From positions 65,774 through 129,773 of the forward strand of contig NZ_LN651337.1 in assembly GCF_000826145.2 (NCBI RefSeq): a stretch of DNA of 64,000 nt, in the 5' to 3' direction. Below, one piece after another: positions 24,099-33,222 of this stretch; positions within the stretch are counted from its first letter, which is position 1; each line of letters opens with the position of its first letter. Origin of the DNA: Sporosarcina koreensis (lineage in GTDB: Bacteria > Bacillota > Bacilli > Bacillales_A > Planococcaceae). The notes under the pieces were generated by a model. It worked only from the letters and a program-made list of their open reading frames with translations. It did no database searches and was not told the DNA's origin. A program made the translations under genes and the position numbers.

Positions 24099-25922
24099 TC
24101 AATTGTTTGCTGTTTGTGCGTTGATCTCGTCTGTCAGCTCGATCAGCTGGTCGATCAGGCCGCCGATGTAGGCAATCGTATTTTTGAGCGGCTCTTCCGT
24201 CGTAATATCGACACCCGCCATCTTGGATAATTCCGCAGGTGTTTTCGTTCCGCCTGCCTGCAGGACTTTCAGCCAATCCTCCACTGCAGGCTGGCCTTCG
24301 TTCAGCACCCGTTTCGACATTTCGGTGGAAATCGTCAGACCGGCACTGTACGTATATGGATAGAGACCCATGTAGTAGTGCGGCTGGCGCATCCACGTCA
24401 GTTCAGCACCTTCGTTGATATCCACGGTGTCACCCCAGAATTCTTCCAGTACACTCCGTTTCAGCTTGTTGAGTGTCGCAGCATTGACGCTTCCGCCTTC
24501 ATCGATGATCTCATAGACCTTCCGCTGGTATGCAGCTTCCAGCAGATGCGTGACAAAGTTATGATAGTATGTCCGGGAAATGATCGAGGAAATGACCCAG
24601 CGCTTGAATTTCGGATCATCCGAATTCGACAGCAGGTGGTTGGCCACGAGCATTTCATTCATCGTCGACGGCGCTTCGATGAAATACGTTGACGGACGTG
24701 AATTGAAGACGTTCTGATGCTTATGGGCATTGTAGAAATGTCCGGCATGTCCAAGCTCGTGGGCCAGGACGAAGACGTCTTCCATGCTGCCTGTCCAGGA
24801 GATCAGGATGTACGGATGTGTACCGTACGGGCTGGAACAGAATGCACCGGTCGATTTCCCTTTGTTCTGGGCGAAATCCGTCCAGCGCTCATCGTACGAC
24901 CGCTTGACCATATCCAGGTAGTCGTCTCCCATGATCGCGAGGGAATCATGGATATACTTCTTGGATTCCTCCACTGTGATGGTCGGTTCATAGGTCGGAT
25001 CGAGCGGAATCTTCAAATCTGCGAACGTCATCTTGTCCAGACCGTATTCCTTCTGCAGCAGCTTCGCATATTTCCGCATATGCGGTGCCAGCTCTTCAGT
25101 GATCAAGTCTATCTGACGGTTGTACATGGAACGGTCGACTTCCTGGTTGAAGAGCAGGTAATCCGTGATGCTGTCATACCCGCGCAGATCGGATGTGATC
25201 TTCTCAATCTGCAGATGCGCATCATATGTCTTGGCTGTCGTATGCTGATAATCACGCAGTTTCTTCGAGAATGCATCGAAAGCTGCCCGGCGCTTGCGTG
25301 TATCGGGTTCAGCTTCCCAGCCGCCTTCGAACGTGACGTAACTGAGCGGATACTTTTCCCCGTCCACAGTGAAGTCTTCAAAATCCATATCGACCATTTT
25401 CGTCGTGTTGTACAGGCCGTATGGTGCGTCGAAGGCAGCGGAGTAGGCGGCAAGCACTTTCTCGGCTTCCGGATGCAGCCGGTACTGTTTTTCTCGGAGC
25501 AGTTCCTTCAAATAGTGGCTGTACTCCTCGGATGTTTCCATCGCGGTCTGCAGTACGTCTTCCGGAAGGGCGAGCAGTTCACTCGTCACGAAAGAGAGCT
25601 GACTTCCCACTTTGGCGGCCACGGCCCCGAAATGGCTGTCCCGCATCTGGGTTTCATCGTCTGTCTGATCGACGCTGACTGCCAGATTCGTGAACGTGCC
25701 GAGCGGGATGATCTGCATGTAGAGGCTCTCGTATTCTTTCACTGCATCGATAACGTCATCGGCGGATTGGATCTTCCCCTCATACTTCTCTGCAAATCCT
25801 TTTACATCCCTCTGCAGTTTTTCAAGTGCTTCTTTGTACGCCTGCTCGGAAGCGAATAAGTCATCTAAATTCCACGTTTCCTGAACAGGGACTTCGGAAC
25901 GCGGCGGCAATTGTTTAACCAA
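24099..25922 (-). CDS. pepF: oligoendopeptidase F
   Basis: 607 aa, M3 family zinc metallopeptidase of the cytoplasm that cuts short peptides. The HELGH zinc motif (VLAHELGHAGHF) sits near residue 390, with the third ligand in the downstream EAPSTMNE. Start is TTG 25922, eight bases after AAGGAG on the minus strand. Monocistronic. Confidence 0.93.
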   Translation of the reverse strand: MVKQLPPRSEVPVQETWNLDDLFASEQAYKEALEKLQRDVKGFAEKYEGKIQSADDVIDAVKEYESLYMQIIPLGTFTNLAVSVDQTDDETQMRDSHFGAVAAKVGSQLSFVTSELLALPEDVLQTAMETSEEYSHYLKELLREKQYRLHPEAEKVLAAYSAAFDAPYGLYNTTKMVDMDFEDFTVDGEKYPLSYVTFEGGWEAEPDTRKRRAAFDAFSKKLRDYQHTTAKTYDAHLQIEKITSDLRGYDSITDYLLFNQEVDRSMYNRQIDLITEELAPHMRKYAKLLQKEYGLDKMTFADLKIPLDPTYEPTITVEESKKYIHDSLAIMGDDYLDMVKRSYDERWTDFAQNKGKSTGAFCSSPYGTHPYILISWTGSMEDVFVLAHELGHAGHFYNAHKHQNVFNSRPSTYFIEAPSTMNEMLVANHLLSNSDDPKFKRWVISSIISRTYYHNFVTHLLEAAYQRKVYEIIDEGGSVNAATLNKLKRSVLEEFWGDTVDINEGAELTWMRQPHYYMGLYPYTYSAGLTISTEMSKRVLNEGQPAVEDWLKVLQAGGTKTPAELSKMAGVDITTEEPLKNTIAYIGGLIDQLIELTDEINAQTANN

Positions 25923-26006
25923 TGGAATCTCTCCTTTATTTCGAATTCTGAACTAATTCCAGTATAAAACAAGCAGACTGAAATGTAAAAAGATTTCGAG
26001 ACTGTA

Positions 26007-26459
26007 TTACCCGGAATCCGGCCGGTTCGTCAGGATGAACTGCAGAATCCAGTCCATGTCCAGAGAGTCGCCGACGACGGTAAACTGTTCACCTGCTTCA
26101 GTAACGATCAGATGGTCTTCGGTCAGGATGGTAATCCGGTTTTCGTCGGTATCCTGCAGTGAAATGGTGAACTGGTTGAAATCCAGATCGCTGACCTCGA
26201 GCTGGGTATCAATTTTCTGCACCTCGACCGACTGGAGGAAAGACAGCAGACGGACGATCTCTTCCTTGTCCGTGACAATCCAGGCAGTAGCTTCCGAGCT
26301 GACAGGCAGCGGTTTCGTGAACACAAGCTGCTCCACGGAATTCGCCGGTCCCGGGAGAATATCATGGAACCCTTTCACTTGGAATTCCACCATTGATATA
26401 TACATGGCATACGCGCCGCCGATCAGCAGGCAGACTAACAGCATGGCCCGTAATTTCAT
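26007..26459 (-). CDS. membrane-anchored or secreted protein, unknown function
   Basis: About 150 aa. One N-terminal hydrophobic segment (LRAMLLVCLLIGGAYAMYI) without a lipobox, then a soluble beta-rich domain. ATG 26459 fits AAGGGGG with 8 bp spacing; GTG 26465 overlaps that site. No family recognised. Confidence 0.7.
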   Translation of the reverse strand: MKLRAMLLVCLLIGGAYAMYISMVEFQVKGFHDILPGPANSVEQLVFTKPLPVSSEATAWIVTDKEEIVRLLSFLQSVEVQKIDTQLEVSDLDFNQFTISLQDTDENRITILTEDHLIVTEAGEQFTVVGDSLDMDWILQFILTNRPDSG

Positions 26460-26617
26460 CTTCACAGCCCCCTTGGTACGATGGTTACTGCATTATACGC
26501 AGCAGATCGACGAGATGATATCGTCCTCCGCCACTACTATATGCAGAAAGGTGCCTGAAAAGTCTCAGAACGATTGTGATATAATAGGAGACACTCAGAT
26601 GAAAAGGGGGAATTTTC

Positions 26618-27100
26618 TTGCAGCAGTTTACAGAACACGCAATTCAAGATATGTATCCGGATGACTTTTCGAGGTGTTACGGATGCGGCCGTCTGAATGA
26701 GGAGGGGCATCATTTCCGGACAGGCTGGGAAGGGGACAAGACTGTCACATACTATGAACCTCAGGCAGATCAGACGGCAATTCCCGGTTTCGTCTATGGC
26801 GGACTCATTGCATCTTTGGTCGACTGCCACGGTACTGGCTCTGCGTCACTTGCACTGCATCGGAAAAACGGGTTCGAGCCGGAAAGCGCCGAGACGCCGC
26901 CACGCTTTGTCACCGCTTCACTTGCTGTCAACTTCCTGAAACCGACACCCCAGGGACGGAGGCTGAAAGCTGTCGGAACTATCGAAGAGATCCATCCTAA
27001 GAAGTTCAAAGTGTCTGTGGAGGTTTTTGCGGACAGCGAACTGTGTGCAAACGGGGAAGTGACGGCAGTCGTGATGCCGGCATCGTTCGGTGCGAAATAA
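26618..27100 (+). CDS. PaaI/hot-dog-fold thioesterase-like protein
   Basis: 160 aa. The hot-dog core is visible: CYGCG near the N-terminus, PGFVYGGLIASLVDCHGTGSA (a PaaI-type active-site helix) and LAVNFLKPTP. Likely acts on an acyl-CoA, substrate unknown. Start is TTG 26618, seven bases after AAGGGGG. Confidence 0.8.
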   Translation: MQQFTEHAIQDMYPDDFSRCYGCGRLNEEGHHFRTGWEGDKTVTYYEPQADQTAIPGFVYGGLIASLVDCHGTGSASLALHRKNGFEPESAETPPRFVTASLAVNFLKPTPQGRRLKAVGTIEEIHPKKFKVSVEVFADSELCANGEVTAVVMPASFGAK

Positions 27101-27165
27101 GTTGAATCCTTTTGTGTGTTCATCCGTAGAATCCAGTATAGAGAGTAAGGGAAGGGTGAATACCT

Positions 27166-27471
27166 ATGGAAGCAAAAGGACTTAAAATATTGGTGCATGC
27201 CAGCGCATTCTTTGCGCCGTTCCTCGTACCGTTTGTCGTCTATCTGGTCAGTCCGGATTTGCAGGTGAAACGGATGTCCGTACAGGCGCTGCTGTTCCAG
27301 CTTGTGATGGGGGTGCTCATCACGGTATCCATCATCTTTTCGTTCGTGCTCATCGGACTGCCGTTTCTTGTCATCTTCGGTCTGATGACACTCATCGTGC
27401 CGATCATCGCTATCGTCAAAGCTATCAATGATGAGCCGTATAACTATCCGATCGTCGGACGCTGGTTCTGA
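27166..27471 (+). CDS. DUF4870-family membrane protein
   Basis: 101 aa with three hydrophobic segments; HASAFFAPFLVPFVVYLVS at the start and a Tyr/Pro-rich C-terminus (YNYPIVGRWF) are typical of DUF4870. Function unknown. GGGAAGGG precedes the ATG; ended by the hairpin at 27490-27526. Confidence 0.8.
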   Translation: MEAKGLKILVHASAFFAPFLVPFVVYLVSPDLQVKRMSVQALLFQLVMGVLITVSIIFSFVLIGLPFLVIFGLMTLIVPIIAIVKAINDEPYNYPIVGRWF

Positions 27472-27489
27472 CGGCCGGATGTACAGAAG

Positions 27490-27528
27490 ACTTCCCGGGA
27501 CTGTATTTGTCTCCGGGAAGTTTTTCTT
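27490..27528 (+). terminator. terminator of the DUF4870 gene
   Basis: Stem ACTTCCCGGGA / TCCGGGAAGT followed by TTTTCTT. Confidence 0.8.
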
Positions 27529-27608
27529 ATATAATGATTGGAAGCGTTTGCATTGTCTTGGGCGCTATGGAATAGAGTGTTGGAAAGAGAAGAAAGGGAG
27601 GGAGAACA

Positions 27609-28835
27609 TTGAAGATCCGTTTCAATTTGGTTACGCAGATATTTGCGGCGTTTGTCCTTGCAATTATTCTCGGGAGTATTTTCGGCAGTAAAATCGATTT
27701 CCTGCAGCCGCTGGGGGATCTGTTCCTGCGTCTCATCAAATTTGTCATCGCACCTCTGATCCTTTCGACACTGGTTGTCGGTGTCGCAAGCATGTCCGAT
27801 CCGAAACAGCTCGGACGGATCGGTGTAAAGACGATCATCTACTACCTCGGAACCACTGCGGTGGCGATCATTATCGGATTAGGAGTCGCGCTCCTCATGA
27901 GTCCCGGAAAAGGTGTCGATATCCCGGCCGGAGAAACGGCCGTGCCGGAAGCGGCTGCTGCTGAACCGCAGAGCGCCGTCGATACACTGCTGAATATCGT
28001 CCCGACCAATCCGTTTGAAGCACTGGCCACCGGAAATATCCTGCAGATCATCTTCTTTGCACTGTTCCTCGGTATCGCCATTACGATGATCGGCGAGAAA
28101 GCGTCGCCGGTACTGCGGTTCTTCGAAGGGTTTGCGGAAATCATGTATAAAGTGACAGGGATCATCATGCGTGTCGCGCCGATCGGGATACTCGGACTCA
28201 TGGCGCCGGTTGTCGGACAGTACGGTCTGTCGGTGCTGATGCCGCTTCTGAAAGTGGTGCTGGCTGTCTATATCGCATGCGTTGTCCATGCGCTCGTCGT
28301 CTATTCCCTTGCCGTGAAGACGCTCGGCAAGATGAGCCCCGTCACGTTCTTCAAAGGGATCTTCCCGGCAGCACTTGTTGCGTACAGCACAGCGAGCAGT
28401 GCGGGCACTCTGCCGGTGACTATCAAAAATACGACCGAGAACCTCGGTGTGCCGAAACGGGTTGCCAGTTTCGTACTGCCGCTCGGTGCGACCATCAATA
28501 TGGACGGCACAGCGATCTACCAGGGGGTCGCAGTTGTGTTCATCGCTCAGTTCTTCCATCTTGAGCTTACGTTCCTGCAGCTGCTGACAGTGGTGCTGAC
28601 GACCGTCCTGGCTTCGATCGGTACAGCCGGCGTGCCGGGAGCCGGAATGATCATGCTGGCGATGGTACTCAATTCCGTCAATATGCCGCTCGAAGGGATC
28701 GCGCTGATCGCCGGAATCGACCGGGTCCTGGATATGATGCGCACGTCTGTCAATATTGTGGGCGATGCGTCCGCAGCTGTCTGTGTTGCCGGTTCCGAGA
28801 AGGGATTGACCCCGGCGGCCGCGGCAGACGAGTAA
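27609..28835 (+). CDS. dicarboxylate/amino acid:cation symporter (GltP/GltT-like)
   Basis: 408 aa, DAACS family. Family motifs are intact: serine-rich hairpin loop STASSAGTLP (~260), NMDGTAIYQ (~299), GTAGVPGAG and DRVLDMMRTSVNIVGD at the substrate site. It probably imports glutamate/aspartate with protons or sodium. Helix 3-4 loop is Ala/Pro/Glu-rich. Start is TTG 27609 after GGGAGGGAG. Monocistronic. Confidence 0.92.
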   Translation: MKIRFNLVTQIFAAFVLAIILGSIFGSKIDFLQPLGDLFLRLIKFVIAPLILSTLVVGVASMSDPKQLGRIGVKTIIYYLGTTAVAIIIGLGVALLMSPGKGVDIPAGETAVPEAAAAEPQSAVDTLLNIVPTNPFEALATGNILQIIFFALFLGIAITMIGEKASPVLRFFEGFAEIMYKVTGIIMRVAPIGILGLMAPVVGQYGLSVLMPLLKVVLAVYIACVVHALVVYSLAVKTLGKMSPVTFFKGIFPAALVAYSTASSAGTLPVTIKNTTENLGVPKRVASFVLPLGATINMDGTAIYQGVAVVFIAQFFHLELTFLQLLTVVLTTVLASIGTAGVPGAGMIMLAMVLNSVNMPLEGIALIAGIDRVLDMMRTSVNIVGDASAAVCVAGSEKGLTPAAAADE

Positions 28836-28848
28836 TTGAATCATAAGG

Positions 28849-28890
28849 AAGACGCTTCTTCTCCCATCTGGGGAGGGGGCGTCTTTTTTC
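28849..28890 (+). terminator. terminator of the symporter gene
   Basis: Stem GAAGACGC...CTCCC / GGGAG...GCGTCTTTTTTC. Confidence 0.8.
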
Positions 28891-28966
28891 AGCTCTGTCT
28901 GTAAAGTATTGCAGTGCTCGGACATATACTTGCAGTATCACATTTGCAGGAGGTGCGATCATCCAA

Positions 28967-29593
28967 TTGGCATATCGTATTCTGATCCAGATCGGCAGCT
29001 GTATGCTGATCGCGCTGGGACTCAACGGGTTCCTCGTGCCATTCGGCCTGATGGAAGGCGGAGCGCTCGGCATCAGTCTTATCATCCATTACCTATCCGG
29101 CATGAAAGTCGGTTTGATGTTTCTGGTTATCAGTCTTCCTATCTTCCTGATGGCTTGGATTTGGCATCGCCCATTCTTCTATAACGGAATCCACGGTATG
29201 CTCGCCTCCTCGCTGATTATCGACCTGCTGGCTCCGGTACGCTCTATTTCCGATGCAGTCAGTATCGGACCGGCTGCGAGTGCAGTCTGCGGAGGTCTGC
29301 TGATCGGCCTGGGCACCGGTATCTTACTGCGTTCAGGAATCAGTATCGGCGGGACGGATCTGCTTGCACAGCTGCTGGCGAACTGGATGAGACTGAATAC
29401 GGGTTTCGTGATCCTGCTGTTCGATCTTTGTATCGTCACAGCAGGCAGTCTGCTCATTCCGGGTATTTCCATACTGCTGTCGACAGCCACCGTCCTCTCT
29501 GTCGGGGGAATGATCAGCCTGATCGTCTGGGGGTTCCCGGAGAACAGGCCGGCAGCAGTACGGCGGATCCTTCAGTCGTCGGATGCCGGCTGA
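28967..29593 (+). CDS. YitT-family membrane protein, N-terminal part only
   Basis: 208 aa, five to six transmembrane segments, with the family blocks FLVPFGLMEGGALGISL and GIGLGTGILLRSGISIGGTD-like (residues about 115-130). Most YitT proteins are about 280 aa and carry a C-terminal DUF2179 domain; that domain is absent here, and the frame ends cleanly. Start TTG 28967 is 11 bp from AGGAGGTG, an unusually long gap. Function unknown. Confidence 0.8.
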   Translation: MAYRILIQIGSCMLIALGLNGFLVPFGLMEGGALGISLIIHYLSGMKVGLMFLVISLPIFLMAWIWHRPFFYNGIHGMLASSLIIDLLAPVRSISDAVSIGPAASAVCGGLLIGLGTGILLRSGISIGGTDLLAQLLANWMRLNTGFVILLFDLCIVTAGSLLIPGISILLSTATVLSVGGMISLIVWGFPENRPAAVRRILQSSDAG

Positions 29594-29937
29594 TCTGCCG
29601 ACTTGAAACACTGGTGGACGTCCACCGTATTGACGATTAGCAGCAAGGTGACAAGCAGAAGGGAACACCAGAACAGTCCCGGCTCACTGAATGGATGGAC
29701 TTCACGCCGTGTCCCTTCGTAAAGGGCTTCCAGACTGCGTGAAAAGAGGTCCTTGTCGAGCAACAGGGGGAACAACGTGCATGTCCAGCTCATATTCACG
29801 AGGAGGTTCACAGCTGCCAGTTTCTTGGAGTGTTTTCCCTCAAGCGACCAATAAGCCCCTACTGTAATATCGATCACTGCCAAAATCAGCACAAGCGGCA
29901 GGTAGAAAGAGAGGGCGAGTTCATCCGCTTCGCTCAT
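29572..29937 (-). CDS. membrane protein, unknown function
   Basis: 121 aa, three hydrophobic segments, acidic N-terminus (MSEADE). Convergent with the YitT gene and overlapping its last 22 bp. AAGGATG lies about 9 bp before the ATG on the minus strand. No recognised family. Confidence 0.65.
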   Translation of the reverse strand: MSEADELALSFYLPLVLILAVIDITVGAYWSLEGKHSKKLAAVNLLVNMSWTCTLFPLLLDKDLFSRSLEALYEGTRREVHPFSEPGLFWCSLLLVTLLLIVNTVDVHQCFKSADQPASDD

Positions 29938-29962
29938 ACAATCACATCCTTCAAGAAAATTG

Positions 29963-30001
29963 TTGACAAAAGAACGGGTGGTTAACCATACGGGTGATTA
30001 A
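29963..30001 (+). promoter_or_regulatory. promoter region of the betaine transporter with direct repeats
   Basis: TTGACA at 29963-29968, no clear -10. Two near-identical elements, ACGGGTGGTTAA (29974-29985) and ACGGGTGATTAA (29990-30001), lie 16 bp apart and could bind a regulator (for example an OpcR/GbsR-type osmotic repressor). Inference only. Confidence 0.45.
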
Positions 30002-30085
30002 AAATACAAGACAGTCCGCTTTGATGTTACAGACCCCGAAAGTAGGGTAACTGATGAGTATCTGATTATTTAGGAGTCGTTGCCA

Positions 30086-31651
30086 ATGGAAAAGAAGTTT
30101 TGGAAAAACCCTGTATTCGGCATCTCGGCAGCCGTCATCTTCATCCTGGTCCTGCTAGGTGCAATCTGGGCCGAGGAGTTCGGTGTCATCGCCGATAAGC
30201 TTTATAATTTCACGACAAGGAGTTTTGGCTGGTTTTATCTGCTCGTCGTATTCGGTCTGATTGTCTTCCTAGTAGGACTTGCTATCAGCAAATACGGAGC
30301 GATCCGTCTCGGCGGTGATGAGGAACGGCCCGATTATCCGTTCTTTACGTGGATCGGGATGCTGTTTTCAGCAGGTTTCGGTGTCGGGCTCGTCTTCTAT
30401 GGCGTCGCCGAACCGATGAGCCATTACATAAGCGCACCCGTGTCAGGTGTGCAGCCGAACAGTGAGGAGGCTGCGAGACTGGCGATGGGCTATTCGTTCT
30501 TCCATTGGGGTGTTTCCCAATGGGCGATTTTCGGCCTGGTCGGCCTGGTCATCGCGTTCCTGCAGTTCCGGAAAAAAAGGGACGGGCTGGTTTCCACAGC
30601 CCTTGAACCGATTGTCGGTTCCAACAAATATTTGAAAGGCGGCATCGATTCCCTGGCTGTCATTGCGACAGTGATGGGGATTGCCACATCACTCGGACTC
30701 GGCGTCCTGCAGATGAGCGGCGGGCTGGAGTATGCATTCGACATCAAGAATACGTTCTTCGTCCAGTTCATCATCATTGCAGTCGTATTCGCTGCGTACA
30801 TGCTGTCTGCCTCCAGCGGGCTGAACAAAGGGATCCGATACTTGGGGAATTTCAACTTGGGACTCGCAATCGCCCTGCTGGCCTTTTTCTTCATTGTCGG
30901 CCCGAAGGTTTTCATTCTCGATAGTTTCACGCTTGCGATCGGTGACTATATTACGAATTTCATCCAGTACAGCCTGCGTCTGCAGCCATACGGCGAAGGG
31001 ACCTGGGTCCAGAAGTGGACGATCTTCTATTGGGCCTGGACGATCGCCTGGTCGCCATTCGTCGGCGCATTTGTCGCCCGTGTTTCGAAGGGGCGCACGA
31101 TCCGTGAATTCATCGTCGGGGTCATGGTGATCCCGCCGGTCTTCGCCTGCATGTGGGTTGCGACGCTGGGCGGTACAGCGCTGTACAGTGACTTGAAGAA
31201 TGGTACGAAGATCGGGGAGGCGGTCGGACAGGATGTAACGTCCGCATTGTTCGAGACATTCCAGCACATGCCATTCACCGGATTGCTGACGATTTTGGCG
31301 CTCGTTCTTATTTTCACTTTCCTTATTACATCTGCGGATTCAGCGACGTATATATTGGGGAGTATGACAACACGCGGCAGTCTGATGCCGCCGATGGCTG
31401 TAAAGCTGACATGGGGCGTTCTTATGGCGGCAATCGCAGGTGTGCTTCTCAAAGCGGGGGGTCTCGAGGCCCTGCAGTCCGCTTCGCTCGTATCGGCGCT
31501 GCCCTTCTGTCTGTTCCTGATCATCATGCTGTTCGCGCTGGTGAAGATGCTGAAAAAGGAACCGATCACGGTGAGGCCGAGAGACGTTCGCCGGTTCGAG
31601 CGCATCGAAGCGGAATACAGGAAGAGGAAAGAGAAGGGCAAGAAGAAGTAA
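30086..31651 (+). CDS. BCCT-family glycine betaine transporter, OpuD-like
   Basis: 521 aa, twelve transmembrane helices. BCCT hallmarks: the Trp-rich HWGVSQWAIFGLVG, the sodium/proton signature region WTIFYWAWTIAWSPFVG near residue 325, and a charged C-terminal tail rich in Lys/Arg/Glu that in this family senses osmotic stress. Imports glycine betaine or related solutes with Na+. ATG 30086 has TAGGAG 9 bp upstream; TTG 30080 is too close. Confidence 0.93.
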   Translation: MEKKFWKNPVFGISAAVIFILVLLGAIWAEEFGVIADKLYNFTTRSFGWFYLLVVFGLIVFLVGLAISKYGAIRLGGDEERPDYPFFTWIGMLFSAGFGVGLVFYGVAEPMSHYISAPVSGVQPNSEEAARLAMGYSFFHWGVSQWAIFGLVGLVIAFLQFRKKRDGLVSTALEPIVGSNKYLKGGIDSLAVIATVMGIATSLGLGVLQMSGGLEYAFDIKNTFFVQFIIIAVVFAAYMLSASSGLNKGIRYLGNFNLGLAIALLAFFFIVGPKVFILDSFTLAIGDYITNFIQYSLRLQPYGEGTWVQKWTIFYWAWTIAWSPFVGAFVARVSKGRTIREFIVGVMVIPPVFACMWVATLGGTALYSDLKNGTKIGEAVGQDVTSALFETFQHMPFTGLLTILALVLIFTFLITSADSATYILGSMTTRGSLMPPMAVKLTWGVLMAAIAGVLLKAGGLEALQSASLVSALPFCLFLIIMLFALVKMLKKEPITVRPRDVRRFERIEAEYRKRKEKGKKK

Positions 31652-31665
31652 CCGGCTCATGCAAA

Positions 31666-31708
31666 AAAAGGTCCCGTTCCTGTTCAGGAAGCGGGACCCT
31701 TTTTGTGT
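31666..31708. terminator. bidirectional terminator
   Basis: 16-bp stem AAAAGGTCCCGTTCCT / AGGAAGCGGGACCCTTTT with T-run on both sides, between convergent genes. Confidence 0.85.
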
Positions 31709-32424
31709 GTATGATCTGCAGGTACTGAGATCTCCTTCTTTTCCGGCAGGACGAGGCAGTTCAGCTGGCCGCCGAATACAGCGCCGCCATCTATGCCGAT
31801 AATCGAATTGGCACCGAAAAAAATGTGATGGGAATCCGGGTCGCCATGCAATCCGGACACCGGGGTATGGCCGAAGACGATTGTTTTCGGCCCTGCATAT
31901 TTGCTGTGGAACTCGTCGCGTATCCAGACAAGGTCATAGGGATCCGTTTCCGCCAGCGGCACGTCCGGTTTCACACCGGCATGGACAAAGACCGTATCCT
32001 CTTCCTCCATGTAAACGGGAAGCCTTTGCAGGAAAGCCAGATGCCTGGCCAGAACGGCATCCGACAGGACAGGCTGGATGAATTCCTCTTCATCTCTGAA
32101 CAGAAAGGATTCCGGTTCGAACCCGTAGCTTTTCAGTGTGGCATCGCCGCCGTTCCGGCCGGTCCAGTTGCGCCAAGTCCGTTCGTGTCCTTCGGTCAAT
32201 GACCGGATCATCATGTGTTCATGATTGCCCTGCAGTGCGACAGCCCCGTTTTTGACGAGCTGGATGACACGGTCCACTACACCTTTGGAATCCGGCCCGC
32301 GGTCTATATAATCGCCGAGCAGGATCAGACGGTCCTTCCCCGCGATGTACTCCGCTTTCTCAAGCAGAGCATCCAGCATCCCGGCTTCCCCGTGGATATC
32401 ACTGATCACTAAGGTCCGCTGCAT
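31684..32424 (-). CDS. PPP-family metallophosphoesterase/serine-threonine phosphatase
   Basis: 246 aa. All PPP motifs are present in order: SDIHG, GDYIDRGPDS, GNHEH, HAG and FGHTPVSG, which bind the two-metal centre. It could act on phosphoproteins or on diadenosine polyphosphates, as in the related PrpE/ApaH group; substrate not clear. Start ATG 32424 follows GGAGAGG. Confidence 0.85.
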   Translation of the reverse strand: MQRTLVISDIHGEAGMLDALLEKAEYIAGKDRLILLGDYIDRGPDSKGVVDRVIQLVKNGAVALQGNHEHMMIRSLTEGHERTWRNWTGRNGGDATLKSYGFEPESFLFRDEEEFIQPVLSDAVLARHLAFLQRLPVYMEEEDTVFVHAGVKPDVPLAETDPYDLVWIRDEFHSKYAGPKTIVFGHTPVSGLHGDPDSHHIFFGANSIIGIDGGAVFGGQLNCLVLPEKKEISVPADHTHKKGPAS

Positions 32425-32504
32425 GGATTTCCACCTCTCCTTCTATATAATCAGCATAGCAGGAGAGTGTGGAATGTGGCAAACGATGCCAGACGGTCCG
32501 GCCG

Positions 32505-33119
32505 TTAAAGGAACGGGATGAACCGCTGCAGCGGACTGTTCTCGGGAATGATACGTTCCAAGTCTTTCAGCGCAATTGGGAAGTAGGGGAAGCCCCACAC
32601 GTACGGGGTGATTTCATACAGCTGGAAGAAGACGACGAGTGAGGTGTCCGCCAAATAGAAATCCTGGTCGCGCCGGATACCGGTGAATGGGGGATCGAGC
32701 AGGTCCACATCCCATTGGTCGATCTTTTTACGGACGATCTCCGAGATCGGTTTCTCGAACTCCTGGGAACCGAACAGGTCATGCAGTGAATATTTATTAC
32801 CGGTTGTTGTATCAAATGTCAGCGGTTTGACGACAGTCATCCCGTGCGCCCCCCCTGTAAATGAGTAGGCGATCAGCGTCAGGCTCAGAATATCGCGTTC
32901 ATTAGTCTTCACTTCATAGTAAACGATCAGTTCCACAAGATTCGGATCATAATAATTCTGGTCGATGAGCAGCTGGTTCAGCGCATCCCGGATTTGGGTG
33001 TTCAGGCTATGCTGGACAGCAGGGAGATGGGGCAATAGGACTTCTGGATAGACGATTGAAACGGAAGGGGACGGATTCGGCAGCGGCCGGGATGTGACCA
33101 GTACAGGATTGTTCCTCAA
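32505..33119 (-). CDS. DUF3298/RsiV-like protein
   Basis: 204 aa, without signal peptide. The DUF3298 block is clear: YSFTGGAHGMT, then LTFDTTTGNKYSLHDLF and a C-terminal ITPYVWGFPYFPIAL. Related domains bind peptidoglycan or lysozyme (RsiV, PdaC), usually outside the cell, so the lack of an export signal is odd. TTG 33119 follows AAAGGA by 8 bp; I saw no better upstream start. Confidence 0.75.
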   Translation of the reverse strand: MRNNPVLVTSRPLPNPSPSVSIVYPEVLLPHLPAVQHSLNTQIRDALNQLLIDQNYYDPNLVELIVYYEVKTNERDILSLTLIAYSFTGGAHGMTVVKPLTFDTTTGNKYSLHDLFGSQEFEKPISEIVRKKIDQWDVDLLDPPFTGIRRDQDFYLADTSLVVFFQLYEITPYVWGFPYFPIALKDLERIIPENSPLQRFIPFL

Positions 33120-33183
33120 GACATCATCCTTTCTCTATTCTCCATTGTATGTAGATGGGTCTTGCAGCATGCCACCGCAGAAA

Positions 33184-33212
33184 AACAGCCGCCCCGGGGT
33201 CGGGACGGCTGT
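33184..33212 (-). terminator. terminator of the manganese transporter operon
   Basis: GC-rich stem AACAGCC...GGCTGTT followed on the minus strand by TTTTTC. Confidence 0.75.
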
Positions 33213-33222
33213 TCGTCAGGTG

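Noticed and set aside
24717-25859. 380-codon plus-strand frame
   Set aside because: Antisense to pepF; high-GC third positions leave long shadow frames.
27879-28925. 348-codon minus-strand frame
   Set aside because: Antisense to the glutamate symporter, with composition of a shadow frame.
30022-30062. Hammerhead-like words (CTGATGAG and CGAAA) ahead of the betaine transporter
   Set aside because: The elements are too close and in an order that leaves no room for the required helices.
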